A stretch of DNA of 14,840 bases from Burkholderiales bacterium (GTDB lineage Bacteria; Pseudomonadota; Gammaproteobacteria; Burkholderiales; Burkholderiaceae_D): the NCBI GenBank assembly GCA_028868455.1, contig JAGWUK010000017.1, positions 1-14,840 of the forward strand, written 5' to 3'. Shown here piece by piece: positions 1-7,414 of the stretch. How positions within the stretch are numbered: position 1 is the first letter of the stretch; the number at the start of each line of letters is the position of its first letter. The notes beneath the pieces are model-generated. The model did not search any database. It saw only the letters and a list, made by a program, of their open reading frames with translations, and was not told the DNA's origin. The translations under genes were made by a program, and so were the position numbers.

Positions 1-220
1 TGCGTCAGGTCGAACACTAATTCACCATTTCGATGTGTTCGAGCTTATAGGTGATTTCGGTTTTTTTGAAGCATTGCCCAAGGTACTTGCATGGCGCAGT
101 GCGCTCAGTACAAGAGAGTCCGTCAAAAGTGCAGTCAGCGAAAATTATCATGACTTGTTGGCTAGATTCTTACGACAAAGAAAATCGGCTTTGTCAGCCA
201 GGGCTGAAATGCAGATTTAA
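1..220 (+). CDS. Glutathione S-transferase-like protein, C-terminal fragment (5' end outside window)
   Basis: The reading frame is open from base 2 to a TAA at 218-220 and gives about 72 residues with no start of its own, so the gene begins left of the window. The visible part contains DFGFFEALPKVLAWRSAL, then RESVKSAV and a closing LLARFLRQRKSALS. This resembles the last helices of the all-alpha C-terminal domain of bacterial glutathione S-transferases, where a P-K-V-x-A-W-R-x-A-L segment followed by R-x-S-V is common. The N-terminal thioredoxin-like domain that binds glutathione is not visible, so neither activity nor subclass can be judged. It is the only gene on the + strand and converges on nrdJ. 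A GTG at base 35 lies in frame but falls inside the conserved segment, so I do not take it as the start. The family call rests on a short stretch. Confidence 0.7.
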   Translation, partial: ASGRTLIHHFDVFELIGDFGFFEALPKVLAWRSALSTRESVKSAVSENYHDLLARFLRQRKSALSARAEMQI

Positions 221-241
221 TTTTGTTGAATGAATCTTGGG

Positions 242-280
242 TAAAAAAATTGCCAATGGCGATACGCAGCCACTGGCAAT
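242..280 (-). terminator. Rho-independent terminator of nrdJ
   Basis: Bases 249-260 and 269-280 form a 12-bp stem with a single mismatch and an 8-base loop. Read on the minus strand, the stem is followed directly by seven T residues (bases 249-243). It begins 27 bases after the nrdJ stop codon. No T tract follows the stem on the + strand, so it should act on nrdJ and not on the converging glutathione S-transferase gene. Confidence 0.88.
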
Positions 281-306
281 TCAGTTGGATTGGCGCAGCC
301 TGCTAA

Positions 307-2793
307 TTAACCGCAGGCACCAACGTAGCCGCAAGAAACGCAACGGCTGCAGCCGTCGATTTTTTGCAAGGCGTAGGCGCCGCAGTCCGGACATTTTTTG
401 CCGGTAGGGACATAGCTGATCGGGGCGGTTTCTGCTTCGTAGGCAAGGTCGTCCATGCCGTAGGCCAGGGTTTTGTTTTTAAACTTCTCCGCCAGTACAG
501 CGATCGGAATCTGGTTGCCGGCCGCATCAAGGAAGCCGCGTTTCATCAGTATTCTTTGTAACGAATAACCGATGGCCGCCACTTCGGATTCGTGGAACAG
601 TGGCGCTTGCGAGCCGTCATCCTTGGTGATCATACCGCAACGCACAGTGCCTTTATCCCAGACGACTTCGCGCATATCGGCCAGTGCTTTGGCGATGGAA
701 CCACCGGAGCGGGCCGCCATCGACAGCAGACGCATACTGGCGGAAATCCATTGCTGACCATCGTTCTTCTGGCCAGCAGGCATGAAGAATTCAAATGGAC
801 GCTCGATGGTGGCGAGTTGACCACTGACCATGCCTTGAATATGGATGAAGCTGACAGTCAGGTAGACAGTTTTTTTACCTTCATAAGTCATGTATTGGAC
901 TTTGGAGGTGACTGACTCCAGATCACCGAAAGGGCGTCCGTCGAATTGTTTGCGCAGCAGGTCGTCATCTGGAATTTGCTTGGCCTCCGGCGCTGCTTCG
1001 CTGGACACCGACAGCACGCTGCCGAGAATATTGTTCGGGCGGTACGTGGCCAGACCTTTCAGGCCAGCGCGCCAGGCGTCCATGTACAGACTCTGGAAAT
1101 CTTCGTAAGGATAGTCAGCAGGGACATTGACTGTTTTGGAAATTGCAGAATCAATGTAAGGCTGCACGACCTGCAACATTTTCATATGGTCACTGGCGGC
1201 CATATTGAGGGCAGTGACAAACGATGCGGGAAGATTGTTGTCGTCCGAGACATCGTTACCCATGTGGCGATACAGGCGCCATGCATGGTCGGCGACTTCA
1301 TAAATTTTGCTGTCGCCCGCTGCCATGCGTTTTTTGCGGTTATACACCCAGGAAAATGCTGGCTCAATACCGTTCGAGGCGTTGTCGGCAAAGGCTAGCG
1401 TGATGGTGCCGGTCGGGGCGATCGACAATAAATGCGAATTGCGCAGACCGTGTTTGCTGATGGCCGTGCGGATATTTTTGGGTAAGCGTTTGGCGAATAC
1501 CCCGGACAAATATTTTGCACTGTCAAATAAAGGAAATTGTCCTTTTTCTTTAGCGATTTCTGCGGACGCCAGATAGGCAGCATCGCGCATGACTTCAGAA
1601 ACTTTGCGGGCGAATTCACGGCCAGCTTCGGAATCGTAGCGCAAACCCAGCATGACCAGTGAGCTACCGAGGCCAAGGAAGCCTAGCCCGACACGGCGCT
1701 TCGACATGGCTTCCGCTTTTTGTTGCGGCAGTGGCCACGATGTGGCATCCAGCACGTTATCAAGCATCCGGGTGGCAACGCTGACGACAGCCTGGAAGGC
1801 TTCGTAGTCGAAATGCGGTGCATCACCAAATGGTTCTCTGACAAAGCGTGTCAGATTGACGGAGCCGAGGCAGCAGCAACCATAGTCCGGCAGCGGTTGT
1901 TCTGCGCAGGGATTGGTGGCTTCGATGGTTTCGCAATAGTACAGATTGTTTTCTGCGTTCATGCGTGACAGGAACAGGATGCCTGGTTCAGCATGGTCGT
2001 AAGTCGATTGCATGACGATGTCCCACAGATCGCGCGCACGCACGGTCTGGTGTACCCACAAGCCGTCGGCACGCAGGTAGGCTCCGGCTTCTTTCTTTTC
2101 GTCGCCGGGTTCTGCCTTGTGTACCAGGCAAAAATCCGTATCGTCGGCCACAGCATGCATGAATTCGTCGGTGACGCCGATGGAGATATTGAAATTGGTC
2201 AGGCCACCCTGGTCTTTGGAGCGGATGAATTCGAGAATGTCCGGATGGTCGCAACGCAGCACGCCCATTTGCGCACCGCGCCGTGCGCCGGCGGATTCGA
2301 CGGTGGAGCAGGAGGCATTGAAGACCTGCATGAACGAAACCGGGCCGGACGCGCGTGAACGTGTGCCGCGTACCAGCGCATCTTTTGGACGGATGGTGGA
2401 AAAGTCGTAACCGACACCGCCGCCGCGTCGCATGGTTTCCGCGGCATCAGCCAGTGCCGTGTAAATACCCGGTTTACCGTCGGTGGTGCTGGAAACGGAG
2501 TCGCCGACTGGTTGTACAAAACAATTGATCAGCGTCGCATGCAAATCCATGCCGGCGGCGGAATTAATGCGTCCCGCAGGTACGAATCCGTTCTTTTGCG
2601 CCCACAGGAATTTTTCTTCGTAATAAGCGCGCACATCCGGTTTTTCTACGCTGGCAAGTGCGGCTGCGACACGGGATTGCACGTCATGGATGCTGGCTTC
2701 GTCACCTTTGGCATATTTTTCGAGCAAAACGTCGAGAGAAATTTCCTGTGGTGCCATGTCGGTCAGTCCTAAGATTTTGTCGTTAGCGTTCAT
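307..2793 (-). CDS. nrdJ: Adenosylcobalamin-dependent (class II) ribonucleoside-diphosphate reductase
   Basis: Reduces ribonucleotides to deoxyribonucleotides in the cytoplasm, using a thiyl radical generated from adenosylcobalamin, so it needs no oxygen and no NrdB subunit. The 828-residue protein shows the active-site strand [20 protein letters not shown] with N294, C296 and E298 as the radical-site triad. C91 (in NCFVQP) and probably C307 are the redox pair. A C-terminal region of the TSCPD type precedes a cysteine-rich tail (C801, C804, C815, C818, C821, C827), which looks like a zinc ribbon plus a shuttle cysteine. The start is uncertain. The ATG at 2793 has no good ribosome binding site, whereas the in-frame ATG at 2757 (residue 13) is preceded by AGGA nine bases upstream. 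It follows waaA by 124 bases and has its own promoter-like sequence and terminator, so it is probably a separate unit. No cobalamin riboswitch fits in the short leader. Confidence 0.96.
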   Translation of the reverse strand: MNANDKILGLTDMAPQEISLDVLLEKYAKGDEASIHDVQSRVAAALASVEKPDVRAYYEEKFLWAQKNGFVPAGRINSAAGMDLHATLINCFVQPVGDSVSSTTDGKPGIYTALADAAETMRRGGGVGYDFSTIRPKDALVRGTRSRASGPVSFMQVFNASCSTVESAGARRGAQMGVLRCDHPDILEFIRSKDQGGLTNFNISIGVTDEFMHAVADDTDFCLVHKAEPGDEKKEAGAYLRADGLWVHQTVRARDLWDIVMQSTYDHAEPGILFLSRMNAENNLYYCETIEATNPCAEQPLPDYGCCCLGSVNLTRFVREPFGDAPHFDYEAFQAVVSVATRMLDNVLDATSWPLPQQKAEAMSKRRVGLGFLGLGSSLVMLGLRYDSEAGREFARKVSEVMRDAAYLASAEIAKEKGQFPLFDSAKYLSGVFAKRLPKNIRTAISKHGLRNSHLLSIAPTGTITLAFADNASNGIEPAFSWVYNRKKRMAAGDSKIYEVADHAWRLYRHMGNDVSDDNNLPASFVTALNMAASDHMKMLQVVQPYIDSAISKTVNVPADYPYEDFQSLYMDAWRAGLKGLATYRPNNILGSVLSVSSEAAPEAKQIPDDDLLRKQFDGRPFGDLESVTSKVQYMTYEGKKTVYLTVSFIHIQGMVSGQLATIERPFEFFMPAGQKNDGQQWISASMRLLSMAARSGGSIAKALADMREVVWDKGTVRCGMITKDDGSQAPLFHESEVAAIGYSLQRILMKRGFLDAAGNQIPIAVLAEKFKNKTLAYGMDDLAYEAETAPISYVPTGKKCPDCGAYALQKIDGCSRCVSCGYVGACG

Positions 2794-2845
2794 TATGTGT
2801 TTACTTGTTTAAAGATCATGAAAAGACGAAGCCGCGAGGTGCTTC

Positions 2846-2874
2846 ATTATAGTCAGTGAGGGGCTTTTTTCCTT
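2846..2874 (-). promoter_or_regulatory. Candidate sigma-70 promoter for nrdJ
   Basis: On the minus strand a perfect TATAAT occupies 2851-2846, about 50 bases before the nrdJ ATG. The -35 hexamer at the usual 17-base spacing (2869-2874, AAGGAA) matches poorly. This suggests a weak or activator-dependent promoter. It lies in the gap between waaA and nrdJ, as expected for an independent promoter. Confidence 0.5.
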
Positions 2875-2889
2875 GAGCGGTCTCAAGGA
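2870..2889. promoter_or_regulatory. Perfect 8-bp palindrome upstream of nrdJ
   Basis: The arms TCCTTGAG and CTCAAGGA flank the 4-base spacer CGGT. The palindrome overlaps the position of the -35 element of the nrdJ promoter and lies 29 bases after the waaA stop. As RNA it would be a stable hairpin, but no T tract follows it in either direction (six A residues follow on the minus strand), so an intrinsic terminator is unlikely. It does not resemble the NrdR box as I know it. A regulator site is possible but unproven. Confidence 0.45.
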
Positions 2890-2917
2890 TTGCCACCCCC
2901 GTCTCAGGGCGGTCGTT

Positions 2918-4213
2918 TTACTGCAGATACGGCTCCAGCATTTGCATGGTTCTGGCCGTGGCGCCCTGGTGTTGCAGGAAGAATGCATGGGCATGCTGCC
3001 CCATCATTTCCCTGGATACGGTGTCGTTCAGCAATTGCATTGCCTGTTTCAGCAGGCTGGCGGCGCCATCTACGCGAAGTGCTGCACCAGCGGCAATGGC
3101 CTGATCGGTAATTTCTGAAAAATTAAAAGTATGCGGTCCGGTCAGGACGGCGCGTCCCATTGCGCAGGCCTCAATCAGATTGTGACCGCCTAATGGTACC
3201 AGGCTGCCGCCAACAAAGGCGACATCGGCAGCGGCGTAGTACATATACATTTCGCCCATGCTGTCGCCCAGCAATATCTGGGTATCAACCGGCAATTCAG
3301 GCGTCAGTTCCAGCGCCGACCGTCTGACGTAAGTCAGGCCGCGTGCGTCCAGCAGGGCGGCGACCTGATCGAAGCGCTGAGGGTGCCTTGGCGTTATCAC
3401 CAGCAGCGGGCGTGCGGCGGTGCTATCGGTATGCTTATGCATCAATTCTGTCCACGCGTGCAAGATCAGTTCTTCTTCGCCATCGCGGGTGCTGGCGCAC
3501 AAGATCACGGCGCGCTGGCCGAATCCGCTGCGCAAAGCGGCGCCACGTTCTGCCATCAGCGGTGGCGGTGTGACGTCAAATTTCATATTGCCGGTAATTC
3601 CGGGCTGGGCTATGCCCAGTTGTTGCAAGCGGTGCGCATCCGGATTGGACTGCGCTGCGACGCAGGAGATAGCGCGCGCAGCAGGCAGAATCAGGGCAGC
3701 CAGCTGATGCGCTTTTTTCAACGATTTTTCTGACAAGCGAGCATTCACTAGCGTGACGGGCACCTGGCGTCGTTGACATTGGGCGACCAGATTTGGCCAG
3801 ACTTCGGTTTCGATCAACACGCAGATCTGAGGAGAAAAATGCCGCAGGAAGCGGCGCATCATCCAGTTGATGTCATATGGTAAATACGCCTGCACGATGC
3901 GCTGCCCGACATCGGCAAACAATTTGCCACCGGTTTCGCGCCCGGTAGCGGTCATGTGCGTCAGCACTATCTTGTGCTCCGGGCAGCGTTGCAGCAGGGC
4001 GCGTATCAGCGGTTCGGCAGCACGGGTTTCACCGGCGGAAACGGCATGCACCCAAAGCGTCGCTGTGCTGTTTGATGTACTTGAGGTGCCGTAAAAGCCG
4101 AGGCGTTCAGCGATATGCTGGCGGTAACCCGGTTCCTGCCGCCCGCGCCACCAAATACGCAGCAAGGCGAAAGGCAGGGATAAACCCCAGACAAAAGAAT
4201 ATAAATGACGCAT
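2918..4213 (-). CDS. waaA: 3-deoxy-D-manno-octulosonic acid (Kdo) transferase
   Basis: Transfers Kdo from CMP-Kdo to the lipid A precursor at the cytoplasmic face of the inner membrane, the first step of LPS core assembly. The 431-residue protein has the usual length and layout. A hydrophobic N-terminal anchor (about residues 4-20) is followed by the GRQEPGYRQ segment. SAGETRAAEPL carries the likely catalytic base E62. Further motifs are ETEVWPN (135-141), STRDGEEE (241-248), TPRHPQRF (274-281), GDSMGEM (316-322) and GGSLVPLGGHNLIEA (335-349) in the CMP-Kdo-binding C-terminal half. It starts 4 bases after the stop of the upstream transporter gene, so the two are surely co-transcribed and probably translationally coupled. 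Whether it adds one or two Kdo residues cannot be read from the sequence. Confidence 0.96.
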   Translation of the reverse strand: MRHLYSFVWGLSLPFALLRIWWRGRQEPGYRQHIAERLGFYGTSSTSNSTATLWVHAVSAGETRAAEPLIRALLQRCPEHKIVLTHMTATGRETGGKLFADVGQRIVQAYLPYDINWMMRRFLRHFSPQICVLIETEVWPNLVAQCQRRQVPVTLVNARLSEKSLKKAHQLAALILPAARAISCVAAQSNPDAHRLQQLGIAQPGITGNMKFDVTPPPLMAERGAALRSGFGQRAVILCASTRDGEEELILHAWTELMHKHTDSTAARPLLVITPRHPQRFDQVAALLDARGLTYVRRSALELTPELPVDTQILLGDSMGEMYMYYAAADVAFVGGSLVPLGGHNLIEACAMGRAVLTGPHTFNFSEITDQAIAAGAALRVDGAASLLKQAMQLLNDTVSREMMGQHAHAFFLQHQGATARTMQMLEPYLQ

Positions 4214-4217
4214 CGGA

Positions 4218-5117
4218 TTAATTTCTACGGAAATTCACCAGTACGATGCCCGCCAGCACCAAAACGGCACCGATAGCGAAACGTGGACTGATAGGATCAT
4301 GCATCAAAACTACCCCTGCCGCCACGCCAAACAAGGGCGTCAGGAAAGAAAATACCGACAGCCGGGACGCCAGGTAGCGACGTAAAAGCCAGAACCATGC
4401 CAGATAACTGGCAAACGCAATCACGAAAGTCTGAAACAGCATGCTGATCCAGGCCGTCTGGTTCCACGGGGTGAGTAATTGCTCTCCTCGCAAGAAGGCA
4501 ACTGCCAGCAAGATGATGGCGGCACCGCTCAATTGATAAAAAAGTGTGGTGGTGGGTTCGGCTTCGGAAAGACTGGATTTACGGATGGTGACCGTGGTCG
4601 CCGCCCATAAGATCGCGGCCAGTACGGCCAGAGCGTCGCCAGTCAGCATATCTGTCATGGCACGGCCGCTGACGCCGAAGGCACCGGAAAAGGCCAGCGC
4701 AACGCCAGCGAAGGCCGATGCAATGCCCAGCCATTGTCGCGGTTGCAGACGCTCTGCCGGAATCAGCCAGTGCAGTCCCAGGACAGTAAAAATCGGTGCG
4801 GTGTACAGAAAGACCGACATATGCGAGGCCGAGGTGTAATTCAGGCCAGCGGAAATGCATAAAAATTCCAGTGCAAACAAGAGTCCGGCCGTCAGTCCAG
4901 GCAGGAAATGGCGGTCACGCAGGCTGAACGGAATTTTTTTAATCAATATCAACAGGACAACGAGCGCGGCGGCCAGCCCGGAGCGCAGGCCGAGCTGCAC
5001 CGTCGAGCCGATGACAGGTACCGCCAGTTTGACGGCGACCTGCTGCAGGCCCCAGCAAATGCAGAGAAGGATCATCAGGCCGACGGCAGAACCGTCGAGA
5101 CTTTTGCGGGTCGTCAT
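4218..5117 (-). CDS. EamA/DMT-family membrane transporter
   Basis: A 299-residue, very hydrophobic protein with about ten membrane segments arranged as two EamA repeats (roughly residues 12-144 and 160-296). The first repeat begins ILLCICWGLQQVAVK and the second has ILWAATTVTIRK, both typical of drug/metabolite-transporter superfamily members. The family includes exporters of amino acids and metabolites, as well as lipid-carrier sugar flippases such as ArnE/ArnF. Substrate cannot be assigned from sequence. The gene sits 52 bases after a glycosyltransferase and 4 bases before waaA, so it is co-transcribed with LPS core genes. That makes an envelope substrate possible, but chance placement is just as plausible. 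The ATG at 5117 has no strong ribosome binding site. Confidence 0.88.
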   Translation of the reverse strand: MTTRKSLDGSAVGLMILLCICWGLQQVAVKLAVPVIGSTVQLGLRSGLAAALVVLLILIKKIPFSLRDRHFLPGLTAGLLFALEFLCISAGLNYTSASHMSVFLYTAPIFTVLGLHWLIPAERLQPRQWLGIASAFAGVALAFSGAFGVSGRAMTDMLTGDALAVLAAILWAATTVTIRKSSLSEAEPTTTLFYQLSGAAIILLAVAFLRGEQLLTPWNQTAWISMLFQTFVIAFASYLAWFWLLRRYLASRLSVFSFLTPLFGVAAGVVLMHDPISPRFAIGAVLVLAGIVLVNFRRN

Positions 5118-5169
5118 GTGTTGCTAAAGTGGCATGTGCCAAGGGAATTTCAGGAAGCTGGAATATACC

Positions 5170-6153
5170 TTAATTTTTACTGCGACTCAGATTCTTGTTC
5201 AGCAAACGCCAGATATCGCTGAGACTGGCGCGCCGGCGGCGCTGGATCCATTGTCGCTTTCGCCATGCCCCGGGCAGGCCTTTGACCGCATCGCGCTTGG
5301 CGTTCCAGATGGGTTTGCCTTGTCCTTGCTGGGTAAAATAGGCCAGGCTGACCAGGTTTAAGGCCAGATGCAGCGGTAGCAGCAGCCAGAACAAGATACC
5401 CGGCATATTTTTGACGAAGGTCCAGACCAGATTGCGGTGACCGTAATACACACAAAAATCGCTGCGTTTGCCAGTCAGCGCCGAGCCGACGTGGTAGACC
5501 ACGGATTCGGGCACATATAAGCAGCGATGCCCCAGCAACTGGTAGCGAAATCCCAGGTCGATATCTTCGATATAACAAAAATAATCTTCGTCAAAGCCAC
5601 CGAGTTCATCGAACACATCGCGCCGGTACAAGCCTGCGGCGGCGCAAGTGGAAAAAATTTCGCGACTTTTCAGGTGTTCTGCCTGTAAAGCCTGACCGTG
5701 CGCTGTGCGCCAGACCAGACCGCTGATGTGATACGCGTCGCCCGTGCCATCAAGCAGCGTGCGCGTATTGGCATCCATCAGGCGACTGCCGAAAATGGCA
5801 AATTCCGGGTGTTGCTGCGCGGCGTCCATCAGGGTTTGCAACCAGTCGGGTTCAGGAAACGCATCGGGATTGAGCAGGGCGATCCAGTGGCTGTCTGGTG
5901 AGGCGTGGCGGACGGCGAGATTATTTCCGGCGGCAAAACCCAGATTGCTGCCAGCTTCAATCAGCCTGACTTCGGGAAACTGGCTGGTTACGGCTTGCGC
6001 TGACCCATCGTCGCTGGCGTTATCAACCACAATCACTTCGTAGTCTGGCCAGGTTTGCTGGCGCAAATCGCCGAGGCAGCGCAACAGCAGATCACCGCCG
6101 TTCCAGTTGACGATGATGACGCTGACTTTTTGAGGTGGGGTGGCGACGGGCAT
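5170..6153 (-). CDS. Family 2 glycosyltransferase (rhamnosyltransferase-like), LPS-associated
   Basis: Predicted to add a sugar to LPS or another glycolipid from a nucleotide-sugar donor at the inner membrane. The 327-residue protein starts with the GT-A fold signature SVIIVNWNGGDLLLRCL (residues 11-27), then VVDNASDDGS. The metal-binding acid motif NPDAFP lies at 95-100, and FDEDYFCYIEDIDLGFR (187-203) carries the likely catalytic acidic residues. A hydrophobic segment at about 251-272 followed by a very basic tail suggests C-terminal attachment to the membrane. It begins 16 bases after the waaC stop. Proteins of this shape are often annotated as rhamnosyltransferases, but donor and acceptor are not determined here. 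Position between waaC and waaA points to core oligosaccharide decoration. Confidence 0.9.
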   Translation of the reverse strand: MPVATPPQKVSVIIVNWNGGDLLLRCLGDLRQQTWPDYEVIVVDNASDDGSAQAVTSQFPEVRLIEAGSNLGFAAGNNLAVRHASPDSHWIALLNPDAFPEPDWLQTLMDAAQQHPEFAIFGSRLMDANTRTLLDGTGDAYHISGLVWRTAHGQALQAEHLKSREIFSTCAAAGLYRRDVFDELGGFDEDYFCYIEDIDLGFRYQLLGHRCLYVPESVVYHVGSALTGKRSDFCVYYGHRNLVWTFVKNMPGILFWLLLPLHLALNLVSLAYFTQQGQGKPIWNAKRDAVKGLPGAWRKRQWIQRRRRASLSDIWRLLNKNLSRSKN

Positions 6154-6169
6154 GCGTGTTTTCAGTCAA

Positions 6170-7201
6170 TCAGGAAGCAGCGGAAGACGGTGCCGCGGCA
6201 GGCGCAGAGGATGCCGTGATCAGCAGGCGGGCGATGGCACGCTGGACGTCGGCGACGGCGGGCGGTTGCCCCTGGTCACCGAGATTGATGATCTTGTCGG
6301 ACCAGTTGCCCTCGGTTTTCCAGCGCGGTGAGGCGCAATAAATTTCTATTGTCGGTTTTTCATAGGCGGCGGCGATATGCGTGAGGCCGGTATCGACGCC
6401 GATGACCAGCGCCGCAGCTTGCGCCAGTCTGACGGCGTCCAGCATGGGCAGGGCTGGCAAGATCACGGCGTTGGGCATGTGCGTTGCCATTGCTTCGGCT
6501 TCGGCGCGTTCTGCCGGATTGCCCCAGGGCAGCAATATCGGCATTCCGGTTGCCTGCAAACCAGCGGCGATGGCGATCCAGTTGGCGCGCGCCCATTTCT
6601 TCGCCGCGCCTGCTGTGCCGTGGAAAAAAACGATATACGGTGCGGCCGGCATCCAGTCGGGTTGCTGGTTTGACGGCGACGCTGGTGGATTCAAGCCAAA
6701 ATCAGCAGGCGTGTCGATGACGTAGCCGCCTGCCGCCGCGGCGACCAGTCTTCCGCGCAAGACTGCGTGCGTGCGTGGTTCGACCGGCACGCTTTGGTGA
6801 TGAAAGATGCGCGAGATGCCTTCGTAGCCTGAACCTTCCGTGCCGTTGGCCAGGCCGACTTTTTTACCGCCATGTTTGACTTTGGCGAGTCCCATGATGA
6901 GGCCGGTTTTTAGCAAACCCTGGGTGTCAAGTATCAGATCGTATTCCTGACTGCGTAACTTCTGGACAAAAGTGCGGATTTCTCGCCGTGTGGCAGCAGC
7001 GCCCAGACTCTTGCGCCAGCGCCGCAAGGCAAACGGAAAAATCTGTCCGACGCCGGGATGCAGACGCACCAGATTGACATACGCTTCTTCCACCACCCAG
7101 TCGATGCGGGCATGCGGAAAATGGCGCAGCAAGTCATTGACGACCGGCATATTGTGCAAGACGTCGCCAAGGGAAGAAACGCGGACTAACAGGATGTTCA
7201 A
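6170..7201 (-). CDS. waaC: LPS heptosyltransferase I (TTG start)
   Basis: Adds the first L-glycero-D-manno-heptose from the ADP-activated sugar to Kdo in the LPS inner core; family GT9. The 343-residue protein begins MNILLVRVSSLGDVLHNMP with the catalytic D13, followed by IDWVVEE. The donor-binding half shows FFHGTAGAAKKW (K201/K202), LPWGNPAER and VDTGLTHIAAA (D270, H275), as in characterised WaaC proteins. The start codon must be TTG at 7201-7199. An in-frame TGA lies 42 bases upstream and no ATG or GTG lies between, while the family motif starts right at this codon. The C-terminal tail is low-complexity Ala/Ser/Pro (from about residue 329) and looks dispensable. It heads the core block, 213 bases after the phosphomutase gene. 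Confidence 0.95.
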   Translation of the reverse strand: MNILLVRVSSLGDVLHNMPVVNDLLRHFPHARIDWVVEEAYVNLVRLHPGVGQIFPFALRRWRKSLGAAATRREIRTFVQKLRSQEYDLILDTQGLLKTGLIMGLAKVKHGGKKVGLANGTEGSGYEGISRIFHHQSVPVEPRTHAVLRGRLVAAAAGGYVIDTPADFGLNPPASPSNQQPDWMPAAPYIVFFHGTAGAAKKWARANWIAIAAGLQATGMPILLPWGNPAERAEAEAMATHMPNAVILPALPMLDAVRLAQAAALVIGVDTGLTHIAAAYEKPTIEIYCASPRWKTEGNWSDKIINLGDQGQPPAVADVQRAIARLLITASSAPAAAPSSAAS

Positions 7202-7268
7202 ACGCTTTACTCTGCAAAAATTGGATAGAAAGAACGAAGGTCACGGCGACAAATGCCGCCGCAGGAGC

Positions 7269-7288
7269 CAAACAGCCCGGCTTGTTTG
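7269..7288. other. Possible hairpin in the waaC leader
   Basis: CAAACAG (7269-7275) can pair with CTTGTTTG (7281-7288), with one bulged base and a 5-base loop. It lies about 70-90 bases before the waaC start codon and would be inside the leader if the candidate promoter just upstream is used. No T tract follows. It may be chance structure. Confidence 0.25.
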
Positions 7289-7308
7289 CCTGTGTTATCC
7301 GTGAATTT

Positions 7309-7337
7309 AATATACTCCCCTGTTTTCATAATAAAAA
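7309..7337 (-). promoter_or_regulatory. Candidate promoter for the waaC core operon
   Basis: On the minus strand TATATT (7314-7309) lies about 110 bases before the waaC start, in an AT-rich part of the largest intergenic gap. The sequence 17 bases further upstream (TTTTTA, 7332-7337) is only a poor -35. A second AT-rich option, TATTAT, lies about 20 bases upstream. The presence of a 213-base gap in an otherwise tight gene run supports a promoter here, but its exact place is uncertain. Confidence 0.35.
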
Positions 7338-7393
7338 TCGCCTTAATGCGCACGAATTTATTGCGGGGTTAAAAAAATACTGATGGGGAGTAT
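7312..7393. repeat. 9-bp inverted repeat flanking 64 bases upstream of waaC
   Basis: ATACTCCCC at 7312-7320 is repeated as its exact reverse complement at 7385-7393. The copy nearer waaC overlaps the candidate -10 box. The copy nearer the phosphomutase stop overlaps the weak terminator hairpin. The pair could be two operator half-sites or could form a long-range RNA stem. Confidence 0.5.
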
Positions 7394-7398
7394 GTTTT
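7371..7398 (-). terminator. Weak candidate terminator after the phosphomutase gene
   Basis: On the minus strand the arms ATACT (7393-7389) and AGTAT (7381-7377) form a 5-bp stem with a 7-base loop. It can be extended by A:T pairs past one mismatch, and it ends in seven T residues (7377-7371). It starts 17 bases after the phosphomutase stop. The stem is short and AT-rich, so read-through into waaC is likely. Confidence 0.4.
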
Positions 7399-7414
7399 AA
7401 ATCACTCTTTTGCC

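Noticed and set aside
946..1398. 150-codon + strand frame opposite nrdJ
   Set aside because: Antisense shadow of conserved nrdJ coding sequence; the protein has no recognisable fold or plausible context.
2870..2889. Palindrome as the waaA terminator
   Set aside because: The stem is good but it is followed by A residues on the minus strand, not T residues, so it lacks the required U tract.
2794..2917. Cobalamin riboswitch upstream of nrdJ
   Set aside because: The gap of 124 bases is too short for the usual element of around 200 bases, and no B12-box-like core was seen.
5177..5578. 133-codon minus-strand frame overlapping the GT2 gene in another frame
   Set aside because: It is inside a well-supported glycosyltransferase in a different frame and lacks family features.
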